NCBI GenBank assembly: GCA_002335865.1
Contig: DDCY01000029.1
Coordinates: 260,620-324,619, forward strand
DNA length: 64,000 bases
Direction: 5' to 3'
Origin: Saprospiraceae bacterium UBA1994
Lineage (GTDB): Bacteria > Bacteroidota > Bacteroidia > Chitinophagales > Saprospiraceae
Of the stretch, positions 17,654 to 27,578 are shown one piece after another (positions within the stretch are counted from its first letter, which is position 1; each line of letters opens with the position of its first letter). The translations under genes were made by a program, and so were the position numbers. The notes under the pieces were generated by a model that made no database searches, was not told the DNA's origin, and worked only from the letters and a program-made list of their open reading frames with translations.

Positions 17654-20017
17654 TTGAAAGTCTGTGTAGCCGAAAAACCATCTGTAGCCAAAGAGATTGC
17701 TAATGTTCTTGGTGCTAAGAATCGTAAAGACGGCTACTACGAAGGCAATGGCTATCAAGTTACCTGGACATTTGGCCATTTCTGTGAACTCAATGCACCA
17801 CATGACTATCATGAGAGATGGAAGCGATGGGACTTGGATACTTTACCGATGTTGCCTGAGCGATTTGAGACTAGAATCAAGAATGATGCAGGGGTCAAGA
17901 AACAATTCAAAATAGTTAAATCATTATTCTCGAAAGCAGAAATTGTAATCAACTGTGGTGATGCAGGACAAGAAGGAGAACTGATACAGCGATGGGTTAT
18001 CAAGCAAGCAAATTATAAAGGCCCTGTTGATCGTTTATGGATTTCTTCTTTAACTAAGGAGGCGATAAGAGGTGGATTTAAAAACTTAAAGCCTTCATCA
18101 GAGTTTGATAATCTTTATTATGCAGGTAGCTCTAGAGCAATTGGTGATTGGCTGTTGGGTATGAATGCTACAAGGTTATATACGCTTAAGTATGGTGGCT
18201 ATAAACAGGTGCTGTCTATCGGTAGAGTTCAGACTCCTACTTTAGCAATGCTTGTCAATCGCTATCATGATATAGAAAATTTTGAGCCGAAGCTATATTG
18301 GGAATTGGAGACGGTTTATCGAGATACACAATTCAATAATATAAAAGGGAAATTCTTCAAAAAAGAAGATGGAGAGAAGCTCCTCAACCAAGTAAAAGGC
18401 AAAGACCTCCATATATCTAAAATCGAAAAGAAAGACGGAAAAGAATACGCTCCTAAGCTATTTGATTTGACAGGTCTGCAAGTGTATTGTAATAATAAAT
18501 TTAATTATACGGCAGAGACTACACTTAAGATAGTACAGAAGTTGTATGAGATGAAGGTAGTGTCTTATCCGAGAGTAGATACAGTGTTTTTACCTAATGA
18601 TATGTATCCCAAAGTGCCAACAATTCTCAAGGGATTGAAGAGTTATTCGGAATTCACAGAGTCACTCTTGGGTAAGACAATAAGAAAATCTAAAAAGGTA
18701 TTCAACGATAAGAAAGTTACTGATCACCATGCAATAATTCCTACCGGAGAGCAAAAATCTCTAGGACTTGATCAGTCCAAAGTCTATGATGCGATAGTGA
18801 GAAGGTTTATTGCTGTATTTTATTCTGATTGTAAGGTCGCTAAGACGCAAGTAGATGCAGTAGTAGCAGAGGTAAAATTCGTGGCTAAGGGAAAAGAAAT
18901 TATTGATGAAGGGTGGAGAGTATTATTCCCTAAACGGAAGAAATCTGTACTCGATGAAAACGATGAGAAGAAAGAGGATGACGAGAAGTTATTACCATCA
19001 TTTTTAGTAGGAGAGAGTGGTCCACATAAGCCCAACTTTGTAGAGAAAGTAACTAAGCCATCAAAGAACTATACGGAAGCTTCACTCCTAAGAGCAATGG
19101 AGACAGCAGGGAAGCAAGTAGACGATGATGAATTACGTGAATTGATGAAAGCCAATGGAATCGGTCGGCCGTCAACCAGAGCCAATATTATAGAGACGCT
19201 ATTTCGTAGGAAGTATGCTAAGCGAAATAGGAAACAACTGATTCCAACAGAAGTAGGAATTCAACTGATAGGTACTATCCAAAATAAATTACTCAAGTCT
19301 GCAGAACTTACTGGACAGTGGGAGAAACAACTCAAGGATATAGAAAACGGTGATTATAGCGCTGGCAGATTTATCCATCAAATGAAACAGATGGTAGAGG
19401 AGTTAGTCACGGAAGTACGTATGGAAAATGTGACAGCAAAGTTTAGCGCTCAAGCACCTAACAAGGCTAAAAGTGGAATAAAAAAAGGTAACTCTTGGGG
19501 TAAAAAATCTGTTGGAGCCACTAAAGCAAAAGCACCTAAGAAATCGCTCACAGACATAACTTGTCCAAAGTGTAATCAAGGTCAAATTCTGAAAGGCAAA
19601 TCTAGCTACGGTTGCACCCACTGGAAGTCAGGCTGTGATATGAGAGTGCCGTTCAAATATCTTGATAAAAAACTCACTGATAATCAAGTCAAAAGATTGA
19701 TTGAGAAGAAAGCTACTACAAAACTCAAAGGCTTTATGGTAAATGGTCAAAAAGTAGAAGGGATTATTAAACTCAATACTGACGGGCAATTAGAATTTGA
19801 AAATAAAACTTTCACTAAACAAGCCCACAAAAATAACTCTATGCCTCCTTGTCCTAAGTGTAAAGTAGGAAAGATCATGCGAGGTAAAACTGCTTATGGA
19901 TGTACAGAATGGAAGTCAGGATGCAACTTCAGATTTAGCTTTGATGAGATAAAAGAAAAGGCGAAAGGTAGAGAGTTGAGTCCTGGCTTGGTGTTGAGAA
20001 TTTTGAATGGAGGATAG
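17654..20017 (+). CDS. topB: DNA topoisomerase III (type IA)
   Basis: A 787-residue type IA topoisomerase that passes single strands and resolves replication or recombination intermediates. The Toprim domain starts at once (VCVAEKPSVAKEI, residues 3-15; acidic NCGDAGQEGEL). The catalytic tyrosine is Y305 in VSYPRVDT, and LSIGRVQTPTL marks domain II. The C-terminus carries two four-cysteine zinc ribbons at about 636-670 and 732-765 (CPKC...GC...GC). The start is TTG 17654, the only codon that keeps the Toprim N-terminus. Confidence 0.95.
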   Translation: MKVCVAEKPSVAKEIANVLGAKNRKDGYYEGNGYQVTWTFGHFCELNAPHDYHERWKRWDLDTLPMLPERFETRIKNDAGVKKQFKIVKSLFSKAEIVINCGDAGQEGELIQRWVIKQANYKGPVDRLWISSLTKEAIRGGFKNLKPSSEFDNLYYAGSSRAIGDWLLGMNATRLYTLKYGGYKQVLSIGRVQTPTLAMLVNRYHDIENFEPKLYWELETVYRDTQFNNIKGKFFKKEDGEKLLNQVKGKDLHISKIEKKDGKEYAPKLFDLTGLQVYCNNKFNYTAETTLKIVQKLYEMKVVSYPRVDTVFLPNDMYPKVPTILKGLKSYSEFTESLLGKTIRKSKKVFNDKKVTDHHAIIPTGEQKSLGLDQSKVYDAIVRRFIAVFYSDCKVAKTQVDAVVAEVKFVAKGKEIIDEGWRVLFPKRKKSVLDENDEKKEDDEKLLPSFLVGESGPHKPNFVEKVTKPSKNYTEASLLRAMETAGKQVDDDELRELMKANGIGRPSTRANIIETLFRRKYAKRNRKQLIPTEVGIQLIGTIQNKLLKSAELTGQWEKQLKDIENGDYSAGRFIHQMKQMVEELVTEVRMENVTAKFSAQAPNKAKSGIKKGNSWGKKSVGATKAKAPKKSLTDITCPKCNQGQILKGKSSYGCTHWKSGCDMRVPFKYLDKKLTDNQVKRLIEKKATTKLKGFMVNGQKVEGIIKLNTDGQLEFENKTFTKQAHKNNSMPPCPKCKVGKIMRGKTAYGCTEWKSGCNFRFSFDEIKEKAKGRELSPGLVLRILNGG

Positions 20018-20198
20018 ATAAGGCTATTGCTCTTGTTCGAATTTATATTTAATAGGATTAAAATAAACATTACATAACTTCATGACGCAACTTCTATTTA
20101 GAATTGTTTCGAAGAGTTAGTAGAGTATTTGGAAGTGAGATGACAAAACCTATTATTAGATTAAAATTATTGCAATCTAATCTCAATGGAGCCATGAA

Positions 20199-20435
20199 AT
20201 GTTTGAACAAGATGCCAATTTACTAGCTATACAGTTGGATCTAAATGTTGATAATTTTTTGTTGCTTTTGAGATTTTCATGTAGTATGAGAGAAACGTTT
20301 GATATCGTGGAGGAGGAAGTAACGGTTGTATCTATTCGACGCAAACCTAGCTTTAGTCAAGAAGATGCCGTAATGGTAAGTCGGTTGCGTGAAGCTTATA
20401 TATTAGAACTATGCTTTGTATTTTTTAAAAGTTGA
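20199..20435 (+). CDS. Small unknown frame, possibly a gene remnant
   Basis: A 78-codon frame from ATG 20199 (MFEQDANLLAIQLDLN at the front, EEEVTVVSIRRKPSF in the middle). Coding-like composition continues a few codons upstream of the ATG to a stop, which suggests a fragment of a longer protein. There is no signal peptide. I do not recognise the family. It lies in the 490-base gap between topB and the TonB receptor, which otherwise shows nothing. Confidence 0.3.
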   Translation: MFEQDANLLAIQLDLNVDNFLLLLRFSCSMRETFDIVEEEVTVVSIRRKPSFSQEDAVMVSRLREAYILELCFVFFKS

Positions 20436-20510
20436 TTTTTACAAGATCATGAACAGTATAGATCAATCTATGCTGTAATTCAGTATATTAGCTTTATAAC
20501 TACTTGATCT

Positions 20511-22766
20511 ATGAAGCTAATACACACACTGCTACTTTCTTTTTTTGTGACAACCTTTTATGGCCAAAACCAATATTTAGTAGGTACTGTCGTCGATGCA
20601 CAAACGCAAGAAACTCTAATAGGAGCTAATGTTAGCTATGATTTAGGGAATACGATCACAGATACGAATGGAAATTATAGCATTCGTACTAATCAAAAGT
20701 CTCTTGCAGTGACAATTAGCTATTTAGGCTATATTACAGAGTCATTTGTGCATAATTCTGGCGAGAATAATCAGTATATCAAACTTTCGCCTACTACTAC
20801 GATACTTGATCAGATGACCGTCACTGCCAGTAAATATGAGCAGCGAGTTAGCGAGTCCACTGTATCCATAGAAGTATTACAATCCGATTATATATCTAGT
20901 ACTAATGCTGCTTCTGCAGAAGATGTCTTGGACAAAGTGCCAGGCGTTCAAATGGTGGATGGTCAAGCTAATATTCGAGGAGGATCAGGATTCTCGTACG
21001 GTGCAGGGAGTAGGGTATTGTTACTTGTTGATGATATGCCTGCGCTGCAAGTCGATGCAGGATTTCCCAATTGGAATGATCTACCTATCGAAGCTACGGA
21101 ACAAGTTGAGATTGTCAAAGGTGCAGCTTCTTCGCTCTATGGTTCGTCAGCCTTGAATGGAATTATTAATCTACGTAGAATCAAGCCCGGAATAAAACCT
21201 CGCACAGAACTAGCTGTATCAGCAACAACATATAGTGATCCAAGTGATCCAAACGATTATGGAAAGAAATGGTATAACGATGATAATAGACCTTCTGGAA
21301 AGCAAGTAAGTGCGATGCACGCTCAGAAGTTTGGAGAGGTTGATCTCATGGTGCATGGACTGTATAGAAAATTAGACAGTTGGAATAAAGATACTTATGA
21401 AGATCGCTATAGAATGGGATTTACTAGTAGCTATAGATTGAATGATTCTTGGCTCTTAAGTTTAAGTTCGGTGTTTAATAAATTGGATAATTCTAGTTTT
21501 TTCATTTGGAATAATGCGTTGAATGGTATCTACACCCCATTTACTAATTCGATCACTAAGAGTAACAGCATGCGTTACTATATTGATCCTAGTATAAAAT
21601 ATTTTTCTGATAATGGTGATGAACATACTCTACGAACGAGATATTCCAGAGTAGATAATGATAACAATAATAATCAAGGAAATACTTCGGATACTTATTT
21701 TGGGGAATATCAATATCAAACTACTTTACCGGGAGAAATAAAATTTGTAGGAGGAGTGGTATTGATGTCAGGTAGTAGTGATTCTGAGTTGTTTGGTGAT
21801 ACGACATTCGTAGCTAAGAATAATGCAGTTTATGGACAAGTAGAGAAGTCTGTTGGCAAACTTGGGGTAACTGCAGGAGCAAGGTATGAATACAATGAAC
21901 AACAAACTCCTGAAATTTTTAATGGAATCGAAATACCAGATGGAAGAATATCTGATGGTGAAATGATTTCAAGATTAGGACTTAATTATAAGTTGGCAAA
22001 GTATTCTAACATAAGAGCTTCATTTGGTCAGGGATATAGATTTCCTACTATCACAGAGCGCTTTATTGTAACCACATTTTCTAGTTTTACTATATATCCT
22101 AATCCAGATTTGAGCCCTGAGAAAGGATGGACAACAGAGATAGGAATGAAGCAAGGAGTCAGAGTCTTTGGTCTTGAAGGTTATCTAGATGCATCCTTTT
22201 TTTGTCAGCGATACCAAGATATGACTGAGTTTACAATAATCACTGAACCAGCACTAGGGTTTCAGTCGCAAAATGTAGGAAACACAACTATCAAGGGATT
22301 TGAATTTTCGTTAGTGGGTAAAGCGAATATCGGACCTGTACCGATTCGAGTGTTTGGGGGGTATACTTACATAGATCCTACTTATGATGATTTCAATCAG
22401 GAACTACAAATTTCATCTTCTTCTGATGAAAATGTATTAAAATACAGAACAAAGCACAATGCTAAAGTAGATGTAGAAGCTTCATTTAAAAGTGCTACAA
22501 TAGGATTGGCATATAATAGAACCAGTCATATGATTGCTATAGATAGCGCATTCGAATTGTTAGGTCCACCACAGATTGGTGCGTATCGTTCGATTAATAA
22601 TCAAGGGAATAATATTCTTAACCTAAGAGCGAGTTACGAATGGAAGACGCTTAAATTATCCTTTTTGATTGATAATTTTAATAATTTGGAATATACCCAA
22701 AGACCAGGAAAATTAGAGGCTCCAAGAAGCATGACTCTAAGACTTGATTATAGAGTAAATAATTAA
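20511..22766 (+). CDS. TonB-dependent outer-membrane receptor
   Basis: A 751-residue outer-membrane transporter. Signal peptide at 1-18; carboxypeptidase-regulatory-like domain at about 20-95 (VGTVVDAQTQETLIGANV...); plug domain at about 100-225 (VLDKVPGVQMVDGQANIRGG, VKGAASSLYGSSALNGIINL); then a 22-strand-type barrel ending in LRLDYRVNN. This is the Cir/FepA/BtuB-like layout rather than SusC, which is longer and paired with SusD; no susD is present. Ligands may be siderophores, cobalamin or metals. The adjacent DUF547 gene gives no further clue. Confidence 0.92.
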   Translation: MKLIHTLLLSFFVTTFYGQNQYLVGTVVDAQTQETLIGANVSYDLGNTITDTNGNYSIRTNQKSLAVTISYLGYITESFVHNSGENNQYIKLSPTTTILDQMTVTASKYEQRVSESTVSIEVLQSDYISSTNAASAEDVLDKVPGVQMVDGQANIRGGSGFSYGAGSRVLLLVDDMPALQVDAGFPNWNDLPIEATEQVEIVKGAASSLYGSSALNGIINLRRIKPGIKPRTELAVSATTYSDPSDPNDYGKKWYNDDNRPSGKQVSAMHAQKFGEVDLMVHGLYRKLDSWNKDTYEDRYRMGFTSSYRLNDSWLLSLSSVFNKLDNSSFFIWNNALNGIYTPFTNSITKSNSMRYYIDPSIKYFSDNGDEHTLRTRYSRVDNDNNNNQGNTSDTYFGEYQYQTTLPGEIKFVGGVVLMSGSSDSELFGDTTFVAKNNAVYGQVEKSVGKLGVTAGARYEYNEQQTPEIFNGIEIPDGRISDGEMISRLGLNYKLAKYSNIRASFGQGYRFPTITERFIVTTFSSFTIYPNPDLSPEKGWTTEIGMKQGVRVFGLEGYLDASFFCQRYQDMTEFTIITEPALGFQSQNVGNTTIKGFEFSLVGKANIGPVPIRVFGGYTYIDPTYDDFNQELQISSSSDENVLKYRTKHNAKVDVEASFKSATIGLAYNRTSHMIAIDSAFELLGPPQIGAYRSINNQGNNILNLRASYEWKTLKLSFLIDNFNNLEYTQRPGKLEAPRSMTLRLDYRVNN

Positions 22767-22937
22767 GGCAACCTTAAGTTTTATGAGATTGGCAGTGGGT
22801 TTTTATGATACTTTGCAATGATTTGAAGAACATATTCTAGACACAATCGATTAGAAGATTGTTAATTGCAAGTAAGTTAGATTACATATTTTTAAGTTTA
22901 ATTTGTATTCGTATTAGTGAATACTTGGAAAAAAGAG

Positions 22938-23837
22938 ATGAAGAATATTAAGTCAATTATTGCCATAATGGCAATCACAGTAGGATTTATTTCAGCAATG
23001 GATGGTAATCAGAAAACTGAAAATTATGGTTACCATGAAACCGCATCTAGTACTAATACAGAAATAACTCCAAAAACGACAAATGAAGTAAATGGAGAGT
23101 TAATAATTACTTTACCAGTTAAGCAAATAAGAAACAAGGTAAATAAACCCTTTAAAGAAGATAAAACAACTAGTTCTATTAAAGTAAAAGGTATAGATCA
23201 TTCTGCATTCGATGCATTACTTACGTCTTATGTAAGCAGTTCTGGAAAAGTGGATTATGAGGCTATTAAAGATAAGGTGATTATACTTGATAAATATTTG
23301 GATTATTTGTCACAGAATGTACCAAAATCCTCTGCAAGTAAAAATGAGAAACTAGCTTTTTGGATTAATGCTTATAATGCCAATACGATTAAGTTATTAG
23401 TAGATAACTATCCTGTGGAGAGTATTATGGATCTACATGGTGGGAAGGTTTTCGACAATAAATGGCTATCTATAGGTGACGAAAAACTATCTCTCAACGA
23501 TATTGAAAATAATAAAATCAGGGCAAAATTTAATGAACCAAGAATCCACTTCGCAGTAAATTGCGCAGCCAAATCTTGTCCACCGATACTTAATAGGGCT
23601 TGGACAGCAGTCAATATACAAGCGTATTTGGAGGTAAGAGCTAAAACATTTATCAATAATTCGGCTTATAATAAATTATCAGTGGGATCAGTACAGATTA
23701 GCAAAATCTTCGAATGGTATGCTAAAGATTTTCCCGAAGATATAGTTAGCTATCTTAATAAATATAGTAATACTCAGATAGACGCAGACGCGCAAGTTAG
23801 TTATATTGAATATGATTGGACGCTCAACGGAAAGTAG
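22938..23837 (+). CDS. DUF547-containing exported protein
   Basis: A 299-residue protein from ATG 22938 with an N-terminal hydrophobic signal (IKSIIAIMAITVGFISA), a Thr/Asn-rich linker to about residue 90, and a DUF547 domain. Family blocks are FWINAYNANTIKLL, LSLNDIENNKIRAKF and EPRIHFAVNCAAKSCPP, with two Cys. A GTG at 22917 is possible but only adds a few polar residues before the signal. DUF547 has no settled biochemical role. It follows the TonB receptor by 171 bases on the same strand. Confidence 0.82.
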   Translation: MKNIKSIIAIMAITVGFISAMDGNQKTENYGYHETASSTNTEITPKTTNEVNGELIITLPVKQIRNKVNKPFKEDKTTSSIKVKGIDHSAFDALLTSYVSSSGKVDYEAIKDKVIILDKYLDYLSQNVPKSSASKNEKLAFWINAYNANTIKLLVDNYPVESIMDLHGGKVFDNKWLSIGDEKLSLNDIENNKIRAKFNEPRIHFAVNCAAKSCPPILNRAWTAVNIQAYLEVRAKTFINNSAYNKLSVGSVQISKIFEWYAKDFPEDIVSYLNKYSNTQIDADAQVSYIEYDWTLNGK

Positions 23838-23839
23838 AA

Positions 23840-23866
23840 GATTAGCTAATCATCGTATAGCTAATC
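23840..23866 (+). terminator. Hairpin after the DUF547 gene
   Basis: GATTAGCTA / TAGCTAATC arms (23840-23848, 23858-23866) with a 9-base loop start 3 bases after the stop codon. There is no strong T run. Confidence 0.5.
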
Positions 23867-24419
23867 CACAATTTATATCTTTGTTAGATATAATGAGCTA
23901 GAAACCGATACCAAGAGATAATCCATTGGTAGGTCTCCCTAATAGTCATATCACTCGATATCAAGCATAGGCTGGATTAGCCGCTAGGACTGAGCTCATT
24001 AATTTCATTTTAGAGGTTATTGAATACTTCTTAGCTAATGAGAAGGCTAATTTGGTCTAGTTCGCGAAAAAACAGATTGAATGCTTAATTTGCTGGCATA
24101 TTTATAATGTACTTTAGGAGGTAAAGTCATGATATTTCTAGTCAATTTAGGTAGACATGGAGTAAATATAAGATACCTTTTGTTTTACTTGATATCGCTA
24201 AAATAGTATCACAATATTTCATTGCTATCAAATAAGATCGTTTAGATAGAAACATGGCAGCTATGACAATGATTCATATTGCTTCACTTCTCAAAGAGGA
24301 CAATAATCTCAAAGGAATCGATTTTCTCAAGACTACTTATCCGTAATTTCGCACTTTCCATCTAAAAGAGATATCTTTGTCTAACATTATTAAAGACCAA
24401 TAGCCAAAGTGTCCTTTGT
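23867..24419. other. Gap with possible short coding remnants
   Basis: There is no intact gene here. A plus-strand stretch at 24254-24346 reads about 30 codons (IHIASLLKEDNNLKGIDFLK inside) and may be a fragment. On the minus strand near 23895-23945 a stretch ends GRPTNGLSLGIGF then stop, which looks like the aromatic C-terminus of an outer-membrane barrel. Both are weak. The promoter of the lpxC operon should lie at the right end, but no clean TAnnTTTG is seen. Confidence 0.3.
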
Positions 24420-25811
24420 ATGAAAAGAAAAACGATAAAAAATACTGCAACGCTCAGCGGAGTAGGATTACATACTGGCGCTTCTGTCAATGTAACCTTC
24501 AAAGGAGCAGATGCAGGTACAGGAATCAAATTTTATAGATCAGATATTGAAGATGATACAGCTCTTTTTGCTGATGTAAGTAACGTCATAGCCACTAATA
24601 GAGGCACTACACTGCGTAAAGGTGAGGTAGAGGTTGCCACAGTTGAACATTTGCTATCTGCAGTACACTCGCTTGGTATAGATGACCTTCATATCACCTT
24701 AGATGGTCCTGAAGTACCCATCATGGATGGAAGTGCTATTATGTTTTATGATACATTAGTAGCATCAGAGGTAATAGATACTGATAAGGATAGAGAGTAT
24801 CTCGTAATCAATGAGATCATTACTTATAAGGATGGGGAGACTGGGGCGGAGCTTATTGCCTTGCCTTCTGATTTCTTTGAAATCACTACACTTGTAGACT
24901 TTAATTCTGATTATCTAGGGCAGCAATATGCTGATTTTGGATTTGATGATTCTTTTGAAAAGGATATAGCACCTGCGAGGACATTTGCATTCTTACATGA
25001 GCTTGAACTTTTATTTGATCAAGGCCTAATTAAAGGAGGAGATTTAGACAATGCGGTAATCATTGCAAATGAGAAAACTAGTACAGAAAAATTGTCGTCA
25101 TTATCAAGTAAGCTTGGTAAAGGCGCACTTAAAGTAGACGAGGCTGGAGTACTAAATACATCTAAGTTAAGGTATGCCAACGAGCCTGCTAGACATAAGT
25201 TGTTGGATGTTATCGGGGATCTTAGTTTAGTAGGTCACCCTATCAAAGGGAGAATAGTTGCCACTAAACCGGGTCACAAGGCTAACATAGAGTTTGCTAA
25301 AATACTGAAAAAACATTGGCAAGCGCAACGTAAACTTAAAGGTAGACCGTCATATGATCCTACTGCTACGCCAGTGTTTAATACTGAGCAAGTACAAGCA
25401 ATGTTACCACATAGATATCCATTTCTGATGATTGATAAGATTATGTCTTGTACTGATGAGCTAATCATAGGCGTCAAGAATGTAACTGCGAATGAAGCTT
25501 GTTTTCAGGGTCACTTTCCTGGTAACGCAGTTTTTCCTGGAGTATTGCAAATGGAAGCGCTCGCACAAACTGGTGGTATATTGGCGATTAATAGTATGGG
25601 GGCTGAAGAAGAGTGGGATACATACTTCCTTAAAATGGATAACGTTAAGTTTAAGTCTAAAGTTGTTCCTGGTGATACGATTATTCTCAAAATGGAACTC
25701 ATGAGTCCAATTCGTCGAGGAATCGTACAAATGAAAGGAACGACATACGTTGGAGATAAAATAGCTTCTGAAGGAGAATTGACTGCTCAAGTAGTAAAGC
25801 GAAGTAAATAA
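24420..25811 (+). CDS. lpxC/fabZ: Bifunctional LpxC deacetylase / FabZ dehydratase
   Basis: A fusion typical of Bacteroidota. Residues 1-305 are UDP-3-O-acyl-N-acetylglucosamine deacetylase, the committed step of lipid A synthesis. Zinc ligands are H77 (VEHLLSAVHSLG) and the pair in ARHKLLDVIGDL (about 259 and 263). Residues 320-463 are 3-hydroxyacyl-ACP dehydratase, with the catalytic His in LPHRYPFLMID and Glu in FPGVLQMEALAQ. It is followed by lpxA after 8 bases and an ABC ATPase after another 9, forming an operon. The fusion links supply and use of 3-hydroxyacyl chains. Confidence 0.97.
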   Translation: MKRKTIKNTATLSGVGLHTGASVNVTFKGADAGTGIKFYRSDIEDDTALFADVSNVIATNRGTTLRKGEVEVATVEHLLSAVHSLGIDDLHITLDGPEVPIMDGSAIMFYDTLVASEVIDTDKDREYLVINEIITYKDGETGAELIALPSDFFEITTLVDFNSDYLGQQYADFGFDDSFEKDIAPARTFAFLHELELLFDQGLIKGGDLDNAVIIANEKTSTEKLSSLSSKLGKGALKVDEAGVLNTSKLRYANEPARHKLLDVIGDLSLVGHPIKGRIVATKPGHKANIEFAKILKKHWQAQRKLKGRPSYDPTATPVFNTEQVQAMLPHRYPFLMIDKIMSCTDELIIGVKNVTANEACFQGHFPGNAVFPGVLQMEALAQTGGILAINSMGAEEEWDTYFLKMDNVKFKSKVVPGDTIILKMELMSPIRRGIVQMKGTTYVGDKIASEGELTAQVVKRSK

Positions 25812-25819
25812 AATAGTAT

Positions 25820-26611
25820 ATGGAAAATCATCACAAATTAGCCAACATAGACCCTAAGGCAAGACTAGGCAAGAATGTAACAGTGGAAGCATTTGCAACA
25901 ATCGAAGCTGATGTAGAGATTGGAGAAGGAACTTGGGTTGGACCTAACGCCGTAATACTAAAAGGAACAAAGATCGGCAACAATTGCAAGATATTTCCTG
26001 GAGCTGTAGTCGGTGCTGAGCCACAAGATCTCAAATATGAAGGAGAAGACTCGATACTCGAGATTGGAAATAATGTAATCATCCGAGAATATGCTACTAT
26101 CAATCGAGGAACTAGTGCGAACTACAAAACACATATCATGGACAATTGTCTTTTAATGGCATATGTACATGTGGCTCACGATTGTATCATCGGAGAGAAG
26201 ACGATTTTGGCCAATAGTGTCAATCTTGCAGGCCATGTTGAGATAGGTAAAAACGTAGTCATCGGAGGTATATCGGCAGTGCACCAATTCGTGAAAATAG
26301 GTGATCATTCTATGATAGGTGGTGGATCGTTAGTAAGAAAGGATGTGCCTCCATTTGTGAAAGCTGCAAGAGAACCTTTATCATATGCAGGAGTAAATTC
26401 TATAGGTCTACGTAGAAGAGGGTTTTCCAATAAACAGATTAATCATATTCAAGATATCTATCGTATTTTATTTGTTAAAGGATACAATACACGTCAAGCG
26501 CTCCGTACGATTGAAGCGACTATAAAGGCTTCTCCAGAGAGAGAGAAAATACTTTCTTTCCTATCTGATTCTGATAGAGGAGTGATGAAAGGATTTAGAC
26601 AGACTTCATAA
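25820..26611 (+). CDS. lpxA: UDP-N-acetylglucosamine acyltransferase
   Basis: First enzyme of lipid A synthesis; it transfers a 3-hydroxyacyl chain from ACP to UDP-GlcNAc. The 263-residue protein is a left-handed beta helix of hexapeptide repeats (residues 10-190), with the catalytic His at residue 120 in VHVAHDCIIG, and the C-terminal helical domain after GLRRRGFS. Length is normal. It is the second gene of the lpxC/fabZ-lpxA-ABC operon. Confidence 0.97.
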   Translation: MENHHKLANIDPKARLGKNVTVEAFATIEADVEIGEGTWVGPNAVILKGTKIGNNCKIFPGAVVGAEPQDLKYEGEDSILEIGNNVIIREYATINRGTSANYKTHIMDNCLLMAYVHVAHDCIIGEKTILANSVNLAGHVEIGKNVVIGGISAVHQFVKIGDHSMIGGGSLVRKDVPPFVKAAREPLSYAGVNSIGLRRRGFSNKQINHIQDIYRILFVKGYNTRQALRTIEATIKASPEREKILSFLSDSDRGVMKGFRQTS

Positions 26612-26620
26612 AGTTCATCT

Positions 26621-27235
26621 ATGCATTTAGAGCTTAATAGAATATCTAAACGATATGGATATCAGTGGATTCTAAGAGACTTAGATCTTGAGATATCATC
26701 TGGATCTATATTAGGTGTTAATGGGCTCAATGGATCTGGTAAGTCTACGCTAATCAAAATTTTATCTGGATTTTTATCGCCTTCGGATGGTAAGATTATT
26801 CACTCAATAGATAATAAAAAAATCAATATTGCTGATGTCTATAAGTCGGTAAGTTGGGTGGCACCTTATCTTTCACTTACTGATAATTATACTATAGAAG
26901 AGATGTATAATATTCAGGCGAAGTTTAAGCGAATGAAGACTGAATCATTCCTAGAGTTTATAGACGTTATAGATCTTGCCGAGCATCAACTTAAATACAT
27001 AAAAGACTTTAGTTCTGGAATGCAGCAGCGGCTTCAATTAGGATTAGCAATTCTCTCAGATACACCATTACTTTTGTTAGATGAACCGACCAGTTATTTA
27101 GATAGTAATGCAATATCTTGGTATCATACTCTTTTACAAAAGCATATTAATGGCCGTACCGTAGTTATAGCCTCTAATGATTCAGGAGATTTGGAGGAAT
27201 GTAATGAGAGTGTTGATGTTTTGAATTTTAAGTAA
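26621..27235 (+). CDS. ABC transporter ATP-binding protein
   Basis: A 204-residue ABC ATPase. Walker A is GLNGSGKST (35-43), the signature is FSSGMQQRL (a variant of LSGGQ), and Walker B is LLLLDEPT. The Q-loop region is unusually short. No permease is encoded next to it, so the partner is elsewhere. Its place right after lpxA is common in Bacteroidota and might indicate a role in envelope biogenesis, which is an inference. Its stop overlaps the stop of the convergent small membrane protein gene by 8 bases. Confidence 0.88.
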   Translation: MHLELNRISKRYGYQWILRDLDLEISSGSILGVNGLNGSGKSTLIKILSGFLSPSDGKIIHSIDNKKINIADVYKSVSWVAPYLSLTDNYTIEEMYNIQAKFKRMKTESFLEFIDVIDLAEHQLKYIKDFSSGMQQRLQLGLAILSDTPLLLLDEPTSYLDSNAISWYHTLLQKHINGRTVVIASNDSGDLEECNESVDVLNFK

Positions 27236-27578
27236 GACTATTTTTCCAAATATTTCTAGCCAAATATCCGCTCAGACCACCAAAAGCTGCAGCAATACCG
27301 CCAATCAATGCGGTTATTAAATAGGCTGACCAACTCGGTAATTTACCGAATAGATTTGCGATGAGTTCTGCTGGACTTCGATCTAATCCTAAGCTTGAAT
27401 AAATACTAAATAAAAGATACGAAATGAATCCAGAAAGAAATGAAATGGCAATTGATTTCCACAAAGAATTAGGTGCATTAAAAGACATGTAGAGTAAACT
27501 AACTATTACAATTATCCACCATGGAAGCAATAGAGAACAAATAATAATTATTGTCGTAAGTATTACAAATGATCTCAT
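27228..27578 (-). CDS. Small integral membrane protein
   Basis: 116 residues with about four hydrophobic helices (residues 5-30, 40-62, 80-105), and a glycine-rich segment ALIGGIAAAFGGLSGYLARN near the end. Its ATG overlaps the stop of the upstream acylase gene (ATGA at 27575-27578), so the two are translated together. Family not recognised; the acylase neighbour gives no functional hint beyond an envelope location. Confidence 0.7.
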   Translation of the reverse strand: MRSFVILTTIIIICSLLLPWWIIVIVSLLYMSFNAPNSLWKSIAISFLSGFISYLLFSIYSSLGLDRSPAELIANLFGKLPSWSAYLITALIGGIAAAFGGLSGYLARNIWKNSLT